DNA from: Lineus longissimus
Lineage: Eukaryota > Nemertea > Pilidiophora > Heteronemertea > Lineidae
Assembly: GCF_910592395.1 (NCBI RefSeq)
Contig: NC_088311.1
Span: 22,724,646 to 22,788,645, forward strand
Reading direction: 5' to 3'
DNA length: 64,000 nt
A program made the position numbers and the translations under genes. Below, in pieces: positions 1 to 12,200 of this stretch (its first letter is position 1; each line of letters opens with the position of its first letter). The notes beneath the pieces were generated by a model that had not been told where the DNA came from, searched no databases, and saw nothing but the letters and a program-made list of their open reading frames with translations.

Positions 1-139
1 CTATTTCAAATGACGGAAAACCCAATGGCGGGTAGCAGGCCTATCTAGGCCTGGGTGTGGCAGTTGGATTTAACGACTACATATATATATCGACAACAAA
101 GCTAAGCTTCGGGACAACTAAAAAATCACGTCGGTGACT

Positions 140-3100
140 ATGAGGGCCGAAATAAGATGTCTGGATCCAGCCGACGTCCTTCGCGCTCACAAGATAGCAA
201 AAGAAGGTAAGAACGTGTTCTGTTGTTATTTTTCATTTTCTTCTGTGCACACAGCAATCACAAAGTACCTCGGCTTATTTTTTACACTTTGGGAAGATAA
301 ATCACCTCCTCAAAGCGCCGCGAGACTCCATGCGTGCGGGGGATGTGTCATTCCTTATAAAACGGATCATCCCATTTTACCAGGGAAAAAGCCATTGGAA
401 AAAAGCTGGTTAAAAGAGGATGAAGTCACAAAAATGCCAGCCCCGTTGGTCATTTGTACCTCTCTCGATAATGATTGCGACCGGTGTTATGCAGGGTTCG
501 ACCTACAACTAGAGGCCCTGTCACACCTAGTTCCAGTGGTGATACATGCATTTAGACCCAAGAGCACATTTTGCATCGAACATGGTCAGGCACACACAAG
601 GAATTGCTGATTCATGGCTTGGGCTTGTGTACCAAATTACTCATAATCAGCCGCTTAGTGCCGGAAAGCCATTAAATCTGTTTGCACATCCTAACTTTCA
701 AAACATAACTTCCTAAATATATATCATTAATCTCAGATACAACAACAATTACGTAAGCCCGAAACACAATGAAAAGACCGACCATGTTTTTCCGGGGGGG
801 GGGGGGGGGGGCGATACCAGAATATTTTCAGCTTTTTACGCGCTGCATAATGATGTAGGTTCCCATAATCTTGAGTAACGACCTCTGGCGGTATTCGATT
901 TACTAGCGTGTAAAATCTAAGAAAAGCAATCTGATTTCAGAATATCCTTTAGGCCTACTATATGCTTGTAACACTAACATAACTAACGGTTATGCAAGCA
1001 ATACAAGAATACAGTATTTTGTGAGTTTTTTAATTGGTTTACTGGTAAATAGAGCCTATAGATGCCCCAATAAGTAAATATCACGCATTATAAACGTTCA
1101 CACACAATCTATTTTCGCGACCAATAACAACGCAGTCAACCAAACCAAGTCGCGACACTGTTAGATGTCACAATAGCTAAAATATCAAACTTAACAATGG
1201 GTCAAGAAAGATCACGAAACTCTATTATCATTGCCTAGGATTTGTGTTATTCTTAATTCATTCTTCTGTTATCGAAGCTAAAAGTGAATCTCAAATGGCA
1301 TGATTGATTTGTGACCGGTTGGAACGTGCTGGTTTGTAGCGTGTGATATCTTGTTGTGGCTTAGTTTGCCGAGTACCTCATGTTATTAGGTTTGCCTCAT
1401 GCATGAGTTATCAAATAGTTAAGAACGTTACTCGCAAAAACCTTTTGATTTTCGGTCATTATTAAAAAGAAGCCTTCGCACCTGACAGTATAGCCTGTCG
1501 CATGGGTGGAGTAGTGTAACAATTACGACCACTCCTAAAAGAAAATTGTTTTCATCCTTCAGAGTTGAATTTTTTCATAAGTAAAAAATACTGAAAAATT
1601 TTAAAAGCCAAAATTTGTTCGGGGCTGATGATGTGTCTTCATTTTGAGCAGAAAAAAACAAGTGAAAAAAATATTTGGACTTGGAAATATTTACATTTTT
1701 CAGAAGTTGAATTTTTTCATAAGTTCAAAATTCTGAAAATTTGTTTTTCTCTTCCTACAGCATATCCAGCGGAAGAAGCACCCTCCCGAGAGAACCTGGC
1801 AAATCTACACAAAGTTGCCTGTGATCTGTTCCTCGGCTTCTTTGAAGATGACAAGCTAGTTGCCGTGAGTTGACAAGTCGAAAGAGTCCAATCCCTTGGC
1901 AAGAAAGGTCGTGTCAGTGACTTTACAATCTGCGCTCAAAAGACCTTCAAGCTAAAATGCTTACAATTGACGAATCAATTACATGGTGAACGTCGATATC
2001 GTTATGAAATTTCACGTGGATAGTGAATACTCGTATGTACCTCTTAGGCACCTATTCCATAGAGGTATACGGTGTACTACACTATACGCGAACAATGGCT
2101 TCACAAAGGGTGCATGACCATGAAACTATTGTTCGCGTATAGTATAGTATAGGGTATAGCTCTATGGAATAGGTGCCTAGGCACCTATTCCATAGAGCTA
2201 TACCCTATACTATACTATACGCGAACAATAGTTTCATGGTCATGCACCCTTTGTGAAGCCATTGTTCGCGTATAGTGTAGTATACCGTATACCTCTATGG
2301 AATAGGTGCCTAAGGCACCTATTCCATAGAGCTATACCCTATACTATACTATACGCGAACAATAGTTTCATGGTCATGCACCCTTTGTGAAGCCATTGTT
2401 CGCGTATAGTGTAGTATAGGGTATAGCTCTATGGAGAAGGTGCCTTATGGCCTTGCGATAAATAATGGACTGACATCACACCGTCACTGACATTTTTCGT
2501 GTGAGGTTGATGACACAAATGACATTATTCATCAACTGACATTGATAATTGGACAGACATTGATAATTCCGGACTGACATATAATCAGACTGACTGACAT
2601 TCTCATTAGACTGACACTGTTTACTGTGAGGTTGACAACATCCTCAACTGACATTGATTATTAGACTGACAATGATATAGATTGACATATAATCAGACTG
2701 ACATTCTTATTAGGTTGACATTGTTCACTGTAAGGTCGATAAATTCACCAACTGACATTGATGATGTAGGCTGGCATTGATAATTAGACTGACATTGATG
2801 AGACTGACACTGGTAATTATGTTAAGATTGACATTTAATGATACTGACACCGAGTATGGCATCATTTTCTACTTTTAGTTCATATGTGGAAGCAGATATC
2901 ATGGACATCACGTGACCAATGAGTCGTTTGAAACTCATCTTCCCAATGGTGGTAAGTTTTCAAGTCAATGTTACATGTAACTATGAAAGATGGTCCATGT
3001 AATTACACCACCTATTCTCAGTATCCATGTAATTCTCAAGTAGGCCAGCGAAATTGAAACGAAGTTCGCATTTTATTTCAGAAACCGTGATCATCCACTG

Positions 3101-4369
3101 CCTTTGCACACATCGATCGAGAAGACGAAGGGTACGTTGCTTAGTTATCATTTGTAACGGCTGGAATGCTCACATCGGCGAGCTTTATATCCATTATGTT
3201 GTCAGTTTTTAGCACCAGTGAGGTTTCGCTAACCCTACGAACGACGAAGTAAAAACTACTTCACGAAGATCTGTCGTGTCATCTAGTCCTGTACGAATTC
3301 ATTTACACCGACACTCGTTATTCAGTTGTACGGGGAATCGGGGAAATTGACACATACTTCGGAGTTCGTCGTTCGCAGCTCTTCGTAGGATTGCGAAACC
3401 TGCCTAATGTACGTTTCGTAAACCGACGTAGCTACTCGGACTAACACAGTAATACCTCGTGTCAAATGACCAGACTGGCCAACTGGCGAAACTCATTCTT
3501 GATTTCCCCACCAGGGAGAAATATCATGTAAAAAAAGATCACACGAACGAACTATCAGCAAGAGGAGACGATAGTTGAAGCTACATGTATGCAGGAGTAT
3601 GATGACTTCATAATGTCGACTGATCTCGGAAAATTCATGATGACCATTCTTTTCAGGGAATAGCTTTGGCCCTCTTGCGGACGTTTGTGAACCACTTGCA
3701 GGTGGCAGTTCCCATAACAAGGCGCATACTTCTTCTGTGTCACGCCTACCATATTCCCGTGTTTACACGAGCTGGCTTTGTTTTTGTTGATGAAGTGCAA
3801 TTATGTTTAGGTAAGTGATTAGGGATGCATATAAACAAGACACTGAAATAACCATGCAGGCGTATCCCAAAATAATCAGAAGAACTCAGGGACTTCCATC
3901 ATTTTCACAACAGCTATCTTCACTAAGTGCAGTGGTGGTTTATTTTTTCAGACACATTAGCGGGATGATAACGTGATGATCTTCCAGCAACCGCTGCCCG
4001 CACTTTTCCATATGGCTACTGCAGTCGCCATTTTGAATTTTGTTTCTGCTGACAAACTGCCAAACGCCTAATTTGTCAATTCTTTGTGATTTACTGGTGG
4101 TTAAAAGAGGAAGTCATCGAATCCCCCCCCCCCCCCCTTGAGTTGGCGAACTTCAAAATCGATTTACTTTAACAGAAACTCCACCTACTTTTTCAGGTCC
4201 TCGCAAGTGGTATGAACAGGAATACATATTCTTCTCTGCCAACAATGAAACTATGACGTTGTTCACAGAAAGTGATGACGCCTTCTCAGAAACGATAACG
4301 CCTAGTGAACTTTCTACTTGGCCAAGTTCTGGATCGAGATCATCAATAATGTCAATTCGAGATTCTTGA
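140..4369 (+). CDS. AANAT: Arylalkylamine N-acetyltransferase-like protein (GNAT family), six exons
   Basis: Acetyl-CoA dependent acetylation of arylalkylamines such as serotonin is the role of this family; the protein is cytosolic. Exons: 140-206, 1761-1864, 2879-2951, 3082-3131, 3657-3810 and 4197-4369, all GT-AG, phase-consistent, 621 nt, 206 aa. Vertebrate AANAT is about the same length. Visible landmarks are the N-terminal EIRCLDPADV and EAYPAEEA blocks, DLFLGFF, the HxxNE-like strand FETHLPNG, the acetyl-CoA loop RRRRGIALALL (residues about 102-112) and ILLLCHAYHIPVF. The last 50 residues after KWYEQEY are Ser/Thr-rich, ending GSRSSIMSIRDS. The position that is the catalytic Tyr in the FY motif of relatives reads Phe here (PVF). 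The start is the first ATG in frame. Introns hold several mobile elements. It could be a non-vertebrate-type AANAT paralogue rather than the melatonin-pathway enzyme. Confidence 0.85.
794..811. repeat. Poly-G tract (18 G)
   Basis: A run of 18 G lies in intron 1 of the acetyltransferase gene. Comparable C or G runs occur at 4123-4137 (15 C), 8026-8053 (C with one G) and 54868-54884 (17 G). Such tracts are length-unstable and prone to sequencing error. Confidence 0.9.
2044..2447. mobile_element. Three abutting 131-bp MITE copies with TTA target duplication
   Basis: Three units of exactly 131 bp, 2047-2177, 2180-2310 and 2314-2444, each begin GGCACCTATTCCATAG and end with the near inverse ending GGTGCC. 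Unit 1 is inverted relative to units 2 and 3, as shown by the central GGTGCATGACCATG core. The block is flanked by TTA on both sides (2044-2046 and 2445-2447), and the units are separated by TA and TAA. A TWA target is typical of PIF/Harbinger MITEs, so this looks like repeated insertion of one family into its own ends. It sits in intron 2 of the acetyltransferase gene. Confidence 0.85.
2464..2860. repeat. Degenerate tandem repeat of GACTGACATTGATAAT-like units
   Basis: About 400 bp is built from imperfect repeats of a 10-20 bp motif, GACTGACATTGATAATT and variants, interspersed with GTGAGGTTGA. It lies in intron 2 of the acetyltransferase gene just before exon 3. The copies have drifted in length and sequence, so this is an old simple-repeat expansion with no coding potential. 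Confidence 0.75.
3219..3415. mobile_element. Foldback/MITE-like inverted repeat
   Basis: The left end reads GAGGTTTCGCTAACCCTACG and then AACGACGAAGTA; the right end is the imperfect inverse, with TTCGTCGTTCGCAG followed by GGATTGCGAAACCTGCC. It is in intron 4 of the acetyltransferase gene. A related copy lies at 7309-7545 in SVEP1 intron 1. No target duplication could be fixed. Confidence 0.6.
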
Positions 4370-4528
4370 TGACGGCTACCCCGGACTGTTTTACCGACCA
4401 TCATTCAACTCGGCTAGCCTGAATTAACTAACGGTCACAGATTCGCGAGATGACGTGACTTTTATCGAAACTAATCCATCATCCATGGCGTGCGCGGCTT
4501 CCAGCGCTCGCCGATGTAGTGCAACTGT

Positions 4529-4762
4529 TATAATTTATGGAAGTGACTACTTGGCAAGCCCGGCTTAGAGAGCCGAACTCATTAATATTAAAGTAAAGTC
4601 TCCAGCTCGCCAAACAGGGTAGATTTCTTACTCGTTTGGCAAGCCCGGCTGGCCGAACAGGGTGGCTTTTTAGTGCTGTTTGGCAAGCGGCTCTCCAAAC
4701 AGGACAAAAAAAGATGTCTGTTCGGCGAGCGGCTTGCCAAATAGACCCGACCTATAATTTAT
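4529..4762. mobile_element. Short TIR element, copy 1, with 10-bp target duplication
   Basis: The element body is 4539-4752 (214 bp), flanked on both sides by TATAATTTAT (4529-4538 and 4753-4762). It starts GGAAGTGACTACTTGGCAAG and ends with the imperfect inverse (GGCTTGCCAAATAGACCCGA). Internal GTTTGGCAAGCCCGGCTGGCC-like subrepeats recur in alternating orientation. Further copies are at 48142-48416 and 45570-46037. The 9-10 bp duplication suggests a Mutator-like non-autonomous element; no transposase is present. Confidence 0.8.
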
Positions 4763-5839
4763 ACGGGTCAGCGGATACATCTTGACCCTCAATGTATTGA
4801 TATTGCTCAGCTTCCAGACAACGCGCGTATGGACAGATGCTACGGAGGCAAGTCGTCTTTCATGACGTAAAAATACAGTAACAGTACTTACAGCATTGAT
4901 TTCGTTTTGTTGTTGTTGTTGTTGTCGTTTTTTATCATTCCGGTTCGATTTCAACAAACTAGTTGGTAAACCCGGATATGAATTTTAATCGCGAGTTTGT
5001 AAGCTAAGCATTGCCTTTAGCGCTTGCTAAATTCTATAGAACAGACGCGCAGAATATTTCCCTATTTTGACTGTAAGTGTTGCAGTGTATTAAGTGAAAA
5101 TGGTAAAAGCACGGGGAAGAGCGATCTGACGGAAAGAAATGGAACTCATCGTTCCATTGTTATATGACGTTCTCTTTGTTATTATTTCTTAATGCTGGTA
5201 ACGGACAATTGACGTGCAGCCTGAGAAAGGGACACCGCGGAGAAAATTTTGAAGAATAAAAAGAAATTTGGCAGGTGTCCTAATATTTTCACCAGCTCAA
5301 TAAATTCGAATAATATTTAGAACTCTCCCTTGGACATCCATTCAAATCATCACGCAATGGAAACAACTAAAAAAAATTAACTGTACCGTTAAATGTCAAT
5401 TAGAAGTATTAAATAAAGCTATTAAAGCATTGGAAGAAGTATGTCAGTACCATTGAAAGTAAGAATGTGGGCGGATATATACTAAGAGTATATACATCTT
5501 GAGACACGACCTCAACTTATAGCAGTGGTGTCTTCCAAGACTTCATATCACCAATGACCATTCGTTACAACAGTCGTTCCGTCTCGGCACATCAGATTTT
5601 ATAGCCACCCACAACTTAGAGTTATCGACGTGTCATGGTAGGCTTTGTGATTATCAAATGACAGACAAGATTTTAGTAGGCCTGCAATGCAATGTCGAAT
5701 GACCTTAAACAGGATTGGATAATAAGTGATATTTCAAGGATATGATTCTTGTGACATTCCAAGGCGATTTTCTAAAGTGGTGCTTATTTGTGTCAGTAAT
5801 GTTTTGAAATGCAATTTAGAGACCAGACGACAGCCCAAC
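4763..5839. other. Intergenic spacer between acetyltransferase and SVEP1-like genes
   Basis: About 1.1 kb is AT-rich with stop codons in all frames. AATAAA motifs at 5255-5260 and near 5413 could be polyadenylation signals of the upstream gene, but they lie 0.9-1 kb past its stop. The SVEP1-like promoter and 5' UTR must lie near the downstream end; no core promoter element is convincing. Confidence 0.4.
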
Positions 5840-8800
5840 ATGTTGGGGACAGTGCGAGCGATTCTTTGGAGTTGCGCTCTAATTTGGCTGCACAAATCTG
5901 TCTGCTCGTCGCCGCAGAATGACTACATGCCTTACAGAAACCCTGCAATGGTAAGGAAACTCTACACGAAAACGAGCAAGGAAAAAGTCGAGCGTCTTGG
6001 GAGGTTGCTCAAGGCGAACGTTCAAAAAATCCGGAACACCCCAAACGGCGAAGTGGAACTTGTCTTTTTGGTCGATTCGTCTGCTAGCGTCGGCCAGGAC
6101 AACTTCTTTGATGAGTTGAAATTCGTGAGGAAACTTCTGTCGGATTTTACGGTGGATGTGAACAAGACCCGCGTCTCGGTGATAACTTTTTCGTCTCAGT
6201 CGCGAGTGGTGCGGCACGTTGACCACCTGTCTCTGCCCTCGTCCTCTCATCACAAATGTTCTTTGCTCGAGGAGGAGCTACCCAGAATAACTTACACAGG
6301 TGGAGCCACTTACACTCTGGGGGCGGTCAAAGAAGCAAAGGTCAGTGGTTTAATGATAAGTAACGTTCAGAATTTGTTTCACGCTCTTACTTGATTCATA
6401 TTTGAATCGCCTCACAAGCGCTTTGCCATATTATTACTTAAGTTTTGGGTCTGTCATAGTCCAGCCACGCCAGCTGCCTCATGCAGCGATGGCAGTCTCA
6501 TTCACTCCTGGGTGGAGAGAAGCAAGGTTAAGTCCCTAGCTCAAGTTAATTAAGGACTGAACGATAAAACAGCGTTGACCCCTCCGAGTGTCGAACCAGC
6601 GACCTCCTTGCCGGTAATCTTCCTATATCCTCAGTTAGGAGAACGAACTTCGCATCTGTAAAATGATCTTATCCCGGCCTTCTGGTTGTGACCTTGTCCC
6701 CATAGGACTAACTTAGGATAAGCCTATGGGGCTATGCCACACGGCGGTGGGAAAACAACCAACTACTCGAATGGCTGTGAGTGTACGGACTGGTGAAAAG
6801 CTATGATGAACATACAGTTCTAAGGACCAAAGACAAAAAAGTCATAACAGATTGCATGACTGATGTTAACCTTGCACAGCAATTATCTATGAAAAAAAGA
6901 TCAGCGTTCCCCATGACGTCTCTGGGGTGTGCTAATTATTTTCTTCTATTCACATTATTGTTGACAAGGGGAATGTAATACAACGTACTGAGAATTACAT
7001 AAAAACTTTAACGAGTTCAACCATTCTCTTTTTACGAATTGCATCGAAAGTGATACGTATATACAGCAGAGCTACAAAAAAATCGATGACAGACAGTTGG
7101 GCATTCCAGAAGTCGTTAACCCCATGTGACGCTGCGGGATAGTCTTACTTCGGCAAGGACTTTGAAAAGTACGATCCCCGTAGGATAAAAGACGGCGTCT
7201 ACCTCTAGAAGTTCAGAATGGGTTTTGCACTACCCTGTGCTTGAAAATGACCGACCAGGAACATACACGACGCACTGTATATCATTCTTCTTGTCTGAAC
7301 CAATATTAGGCAGATTTTGCAAACCTTACGCAGGGCGCTACGAGCGACGAAGTAAATTCGAATAGTAGCGACTTTAGCGACGACGGCTTAGGAGAACCCC
7401 CCGATTCCATGTTAAGGTACACATCTATATAGAAGATGATTTACAAGAGTCGCATCAATGAATTAGCAGATGACTTGTTGACACGACAGGCCTATAGACT
7501 GTGAGTTCGTACTTCGTCATTCAAAGGGTTGCGAAACTTGCCTATTATCACACTACTACTTGTCTAGCTATCTGGGGCAGCAGCTCGTGCTAACGATCTA
7601 ATTGCTTAAATGGTTAATTTATTCAATAGGGCTAACCGAATTTCGCTTTTAAAAAAATGCATAATTTGGAATGTATGAACTAGGTGAATGCCATCGCAGG
7701 TTAATTTAAAGAGAATGTCATCTTTTGGAGCTAGGTTGATTTTAACATCAACTGTATAAGACGCCAAATACAGCATTAACGCCTAATAAAGTTCGAGAGC
7801 CTTAACTCAAAGCCTGATCCCGATCACGGCGTCAGTCGACGTTTATCTCATCTTCCTTCGGGTACCGTGGGCATATCAATAAAACGCACTTGAACAATGC
7901 AAAAAGCCAATATTAGTACAATAGCCTTTGTACTTTATCAGACATATCTGACGTCCAAAGTAACTCCGAGAAAGATGCTTTAGTGTGTCCCATGCGCTCG
8001 ATTGACTATAGGCTATTAAAGTACTCCCCCCCCCCGCCCCCCCCCCCCCCCCCACCCGTTCGATTGAACTATTGTTGAAGTCAGCTTCTGTTTAACAAAC
8101 AAGTTAAGATGTAGATTACATCTCCGTCTGGGAGACCGTTCTGAAGAAATTAAGGTAATCTTTGCAGACAGATAACTAGGTTGTGTCAACTGTCAAAATT
8201 AGGTTACAGCTGTATGTAGGTCTACATGTACTTCTGTGTCATTCTGGTTTTTCCAATGTTTTGCTAGGAATGTGCTTGTTGATTAACCTTGTTCATTTAT
8301 CGTTATTTCAAGTTACGCCATCACCATATCATTTCTGAAGAAAGAAGTTCGTCATTGACGCTATAGAAAAACTAACGCAACTAAAAATATCTCCGGTCAC
8401 CTCATTATATGCAGGAGCTGGGGGATCAGATATAATGTCTTCATGTGTATGCAAAATTGAGGCCTTGGTCGTGTTTGATTCAGCGAAAACTTACTTTTTC
8501 TCATGCAATTTCAACGTTGATCGGTCAGGTTAGAGAGGCCCCTATTTGGGACTTCGTACAACCTAACCTGACCGACCAGTTACTTCCCATTCTCTCCCTT
8601 TAATCACACCTCGTGTCGTTGTCCTTATCGCGTGTCCGACAGATCACTGATAATAGACTGATTTAGAATGAATTGTATTATCAACCGGAAGCTGTCCTTG
8701 AACCGGAATGCCATCCTCCCAATCTTTTATCAGACATCCGGCAGTATCTTGTCAATCCAACGACTGAAGTGCAGCCTCGTCCCAAGTCATTACGCCTTGA

Positions 8801-9238
8801 TAACTCGCAAATGATTCTCTGAACTATTGGCGGCCATGACATCTTAGCTCCCGACCCCACCGCTAGGAAGATGATGTCGGTAGGCTGCTATCTTATTTAC
8901 CATTCCCTGGCAGACCCCTGCAGCCGCTGCGATTGTTTTAACCTCTTCTCACTTTTCTCATGTCAATTTTGTCTTCCAAAAGAAAGTGTTCGAGTCCGCC
9001 CGGCCGGGTGCTATGAAAGCCGTCTTCTTGATGACCGACGGCTATTCCAACGCAGGCGACCCTAGGCCAGCCGCGCAGGAGCTGAGGGAGGAAGGCGTCA
9101 GAGTGTTCACATTTGGAATCAGGAATGGGAACGTGCGAGAACTCAGGGATATGGCATCGGATCCCAAGGATGAGCACAGCTTTATTCTGAATAGCTTCGA
9201 GGAGTTCGAAGCTTTGGCGCGACGAGCCTTACATGAAG
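5840..9238 (+). CDS. SVEP1: SVEP1 exons 1-2: signal peptide and VWA domain
   Basis: Exons 5840-6340 and 8983-9238. Residues 1-22 form a hydrophobic signal peptide ([17 protein letters not shown]). The VWA domain runs from [14 protein letters not shown] (the DxSxS metal site) through [10 protein letters not shown], across the intron, to [17 protein letters not shown] and ends at [14 protein letters not shown]. The 2.6-kb intron splits the VWA fold in phase 0. The acceptor is the AG at 8981-8982, giving continuous VWA homology through KVFESARPG. The intron carries a SINE-like fragment, a foldback element and a poly-C run. Confidence 0.9.
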
Positions 9239-12200
9239 GTAGAAATAAATTTGTTATAAGAATATGAAAATGCCAAGCTGTCGAGGTCAACTGCGCTGGA
9301 ATTAAACTAACGATAACGAGGATGTCATTTGACCCAGTGACAATATTTGGCCCAAATCTAAAAAACAATTTTGTTCGACGTGCACTTCGCCGTCAATTTG
9401 ACTCATCGCAAGTTTATTCATTATGCTTGGGGAGGCAGACTGCGGGGTAGGGTGGTGTCCAATAATCCCTTTACATGTACGGGTCTGATAGCGATAAACT
9501 GATACAGTATGAGCTACAACTTACAATCTCAAAGTTGAGATGTGTAGGCCAATTGGCCGGAATATCAAAATGTAAAACTGGTGTTGGTTGGAATATTTTT
9601 TCAGATCTCAAAACTGGTAGTTTCCTCGAAGTCGACCATGCGAAATGTGATGGATTGTGCGGGACTCGTCACGACTGTTGTGACGGTCATGCAACCTGCC
9701 GGTGCGGGACGCACACAGGGCAATATGAGTGCATGTGCGTTGCTGGCTTCCAAGGGTCAGGCGTCAGAGGGCAGTGCCTTCGTAAGTAGAATCAGGTTTT
9801 TTTCTCCAATCAGTAGGTATCCTTGTCATGAACATCTAGTGGCATGTAATCGAAATGAACCCGCCCTGCTTGATCGTTCTGATGCAACTGAACCCTTAAT
9901 AAAATTCCTTACGTTTCGTTTTCTTCGGTGTATCAACCATGCAGTTTGAACAGTCTGCATCACGTCAGACATGAGAGCAGACCCTATCCTCAGCGGTTTG
10001 AGGAGGCCACCGGAGGGGGAATCAGAAATTATTAAAAAGAAATTGAGTCTGACTTGTAAGAGTCACTTGCACGAATACGCGTACATTTATGCGTTAGGAT
10101 AGCTACATGTAGGTGAAGGTGAACCTTCAATATAACACGTTGCCTGACTTTGAAGGACATCATCATATTCTCATTATCTTGGTATCCAATTTCTTCAGCA
10201 TGTCCCAAACATACCTACAGGAACGAATCATCGGAGGAGTGTGTGAAGTGTCCGGACCGTCACCATACCTCACCATCCGGCAGTGCGTCTGTAGAGGCCT
10301 GCACGTGTGAGCAGGGTTTCGTCACCGAGCCCGATGGTTCTTGTTCAAGTAAGTATGGCCTCAGAGGTTTAACTTTCACGCAGCTGGAACTTTCCATTAT
10401 TTGTGGATAAGGTGACAAGATGATCACTCAGGCCTTCAGTAGAGCCAAGCAAAGACACTGATAGCAGTCGGGCTCGCCCATTATCTGCTTAAGTCAGCAA
10501 CTCAATACCAGGCAGGTTTGCCCCCCTTACGAAGTACGAAGGTCTGTGGTGTCATGAAGTCATGTGCTAATTCATAAAGGCGTCACTCGTAAATCAACTT
10601 TTATACTAAGTTGTCGTTGGAAATCGGGACTGAGTTCATCTACAACTTGCCTTTTCCAGCTCTTCGCTGCCCAGACCTGAAACCTCCCGATAATGGTTAC
10701 TTTGTAAAGGAGAGTTGCGAGACTGCTTTCAACGCCGCTTGTGGGATAAGGTGCCACCCGGGATATCTGCTGACAGGCAGCAGCCTCAGACTTTGTAATT
10801 TGGACGGCACTTGGTCGGGTACAGAGACAAGATGTGAAGGTAACAATGCAAATGAATGCATGAAGTAGAGTGTAAAAGAGGGAAATTTTAGGAATGTTGC
10901 TGAACTGTAGATATTGAGTTGTCTCATCCATCTGAAAGCTTTGAAAATTTAAACAAAGCACAGTAACAGCTTTCGTTCGTACGTATTGTCAATGTTAAAA
11001 ATGGATGGCCTACAGCTTAATTTGTCATCTAATCAGGATCCTGGCAGTAGTTGTTTTCAATATACTTCGCCTATCGATATTTTGTATACGACGGAGGAGT
11101 AAAAAAGCCTGATCTGAAGATGTCTATGCAGCTGTTTGTATGTCTGACTTTGTCATCTTTCTGTATTTTTAGTTAAGAAATGTCCAAGGCTCCATCAACC
11201 GAAACAGGGCTCGATGCTGTGCACCCGCGACGATGCCTCGTTCCAAACTAAGTGTCACTTCACCTGCAACACCGGATATTCTCTACAAGGATCAAGCACT
11301 AGGACCTGTATGGCTATTGCACTCTGGGATGGGCTCGGCGCGAGATGTAAAGGTAGGTGAACGAGATCTTGCAGTTGAGGTAAAGCTGGATGGATTGTTT
11401 TCTTAGTTTTGCGGGTAGATAAACCCACTTCTCAATGCTTCCATTTAGTACTAATGTGTCGGATATAAAAACAAAAACCATGTCCAAATACAAACCGTAA
11501 TCTGTTTTATCTTTTTCCGCGGATGGGTCCAGAAACGAATAGATTTGTAAACTAAAACAACACGATTGCAACAAGAATTATACACATTGCTACATGTACA
11601 TTCATAAGCATCACCAGTCTCTCTCAAGTTAAAGTTATGAACGAACCAGTATGAAAGTTGTTATGGTACTCAGAATCTTACAACTTTTCAAAGCAAATTA
11701 GACACCTTTTCGAAACTGAACTCATTCTTATCCCTTGCAGAAGTGAGATGTGCTCCCCTTGAGAAAGTGAAAGATGGTACAGTCTTTCCCGATGTTTGCA
11801 CGGATGATCGGCCGAAGTACGGGACGACTTGCCATTACAACTGCCAACAGGGCTTCAAACTGGTTGGGCCACTTAGCCGATCCTGCCTCAGTGATGGTCT
11901 GTGGTCCTATGCCGACCAAAAGAGCATTTGCATTGGTTGGTATATTCATATTTTCTTTTGTGTTAAGTTTTGTTTGACATTTTTTTGAAAGCAGGATTAT
12001 GTCGTAGTATATTATACCATCAATCTTTTTCGAATCGTAGATGAAACCAACTGAGCCTACGATAAGGCATGGTAATATAGGAAGCCATGCACTCTTGCTA
12101 GCGAAAAGCTGATTGTTAGAATTATTCATTTTACAGATGTGACGTCACCAGCGATAACATGTCCAAATGATGTCATAACCGTAGCAGACGCAGGAGAAGG

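Noticed and set aside
134-610. 158-codon frame read straight through from the acetyltransferase start.
   Set aside because: Homology ends at a GTAAG donor at 207 and resumes at 1761 after a CAG; the rest is intron.
5726-5839. Upstream in-frame start extending the SVEP1-like protein by 38 residues.
   Set aside because: It would place a polar stretch before the signal peptide [17 protein letters not shown]; the ATG at 5840 gives a normal secreted protein.
8521-8574. Short hairpin CGGTCAGGTTA ... TAACCTGACCG in SVEP1 intron 1.
   Set aside because: An 11-12 bp stem with a long loop is expected by chance in introns of this size; no other support.
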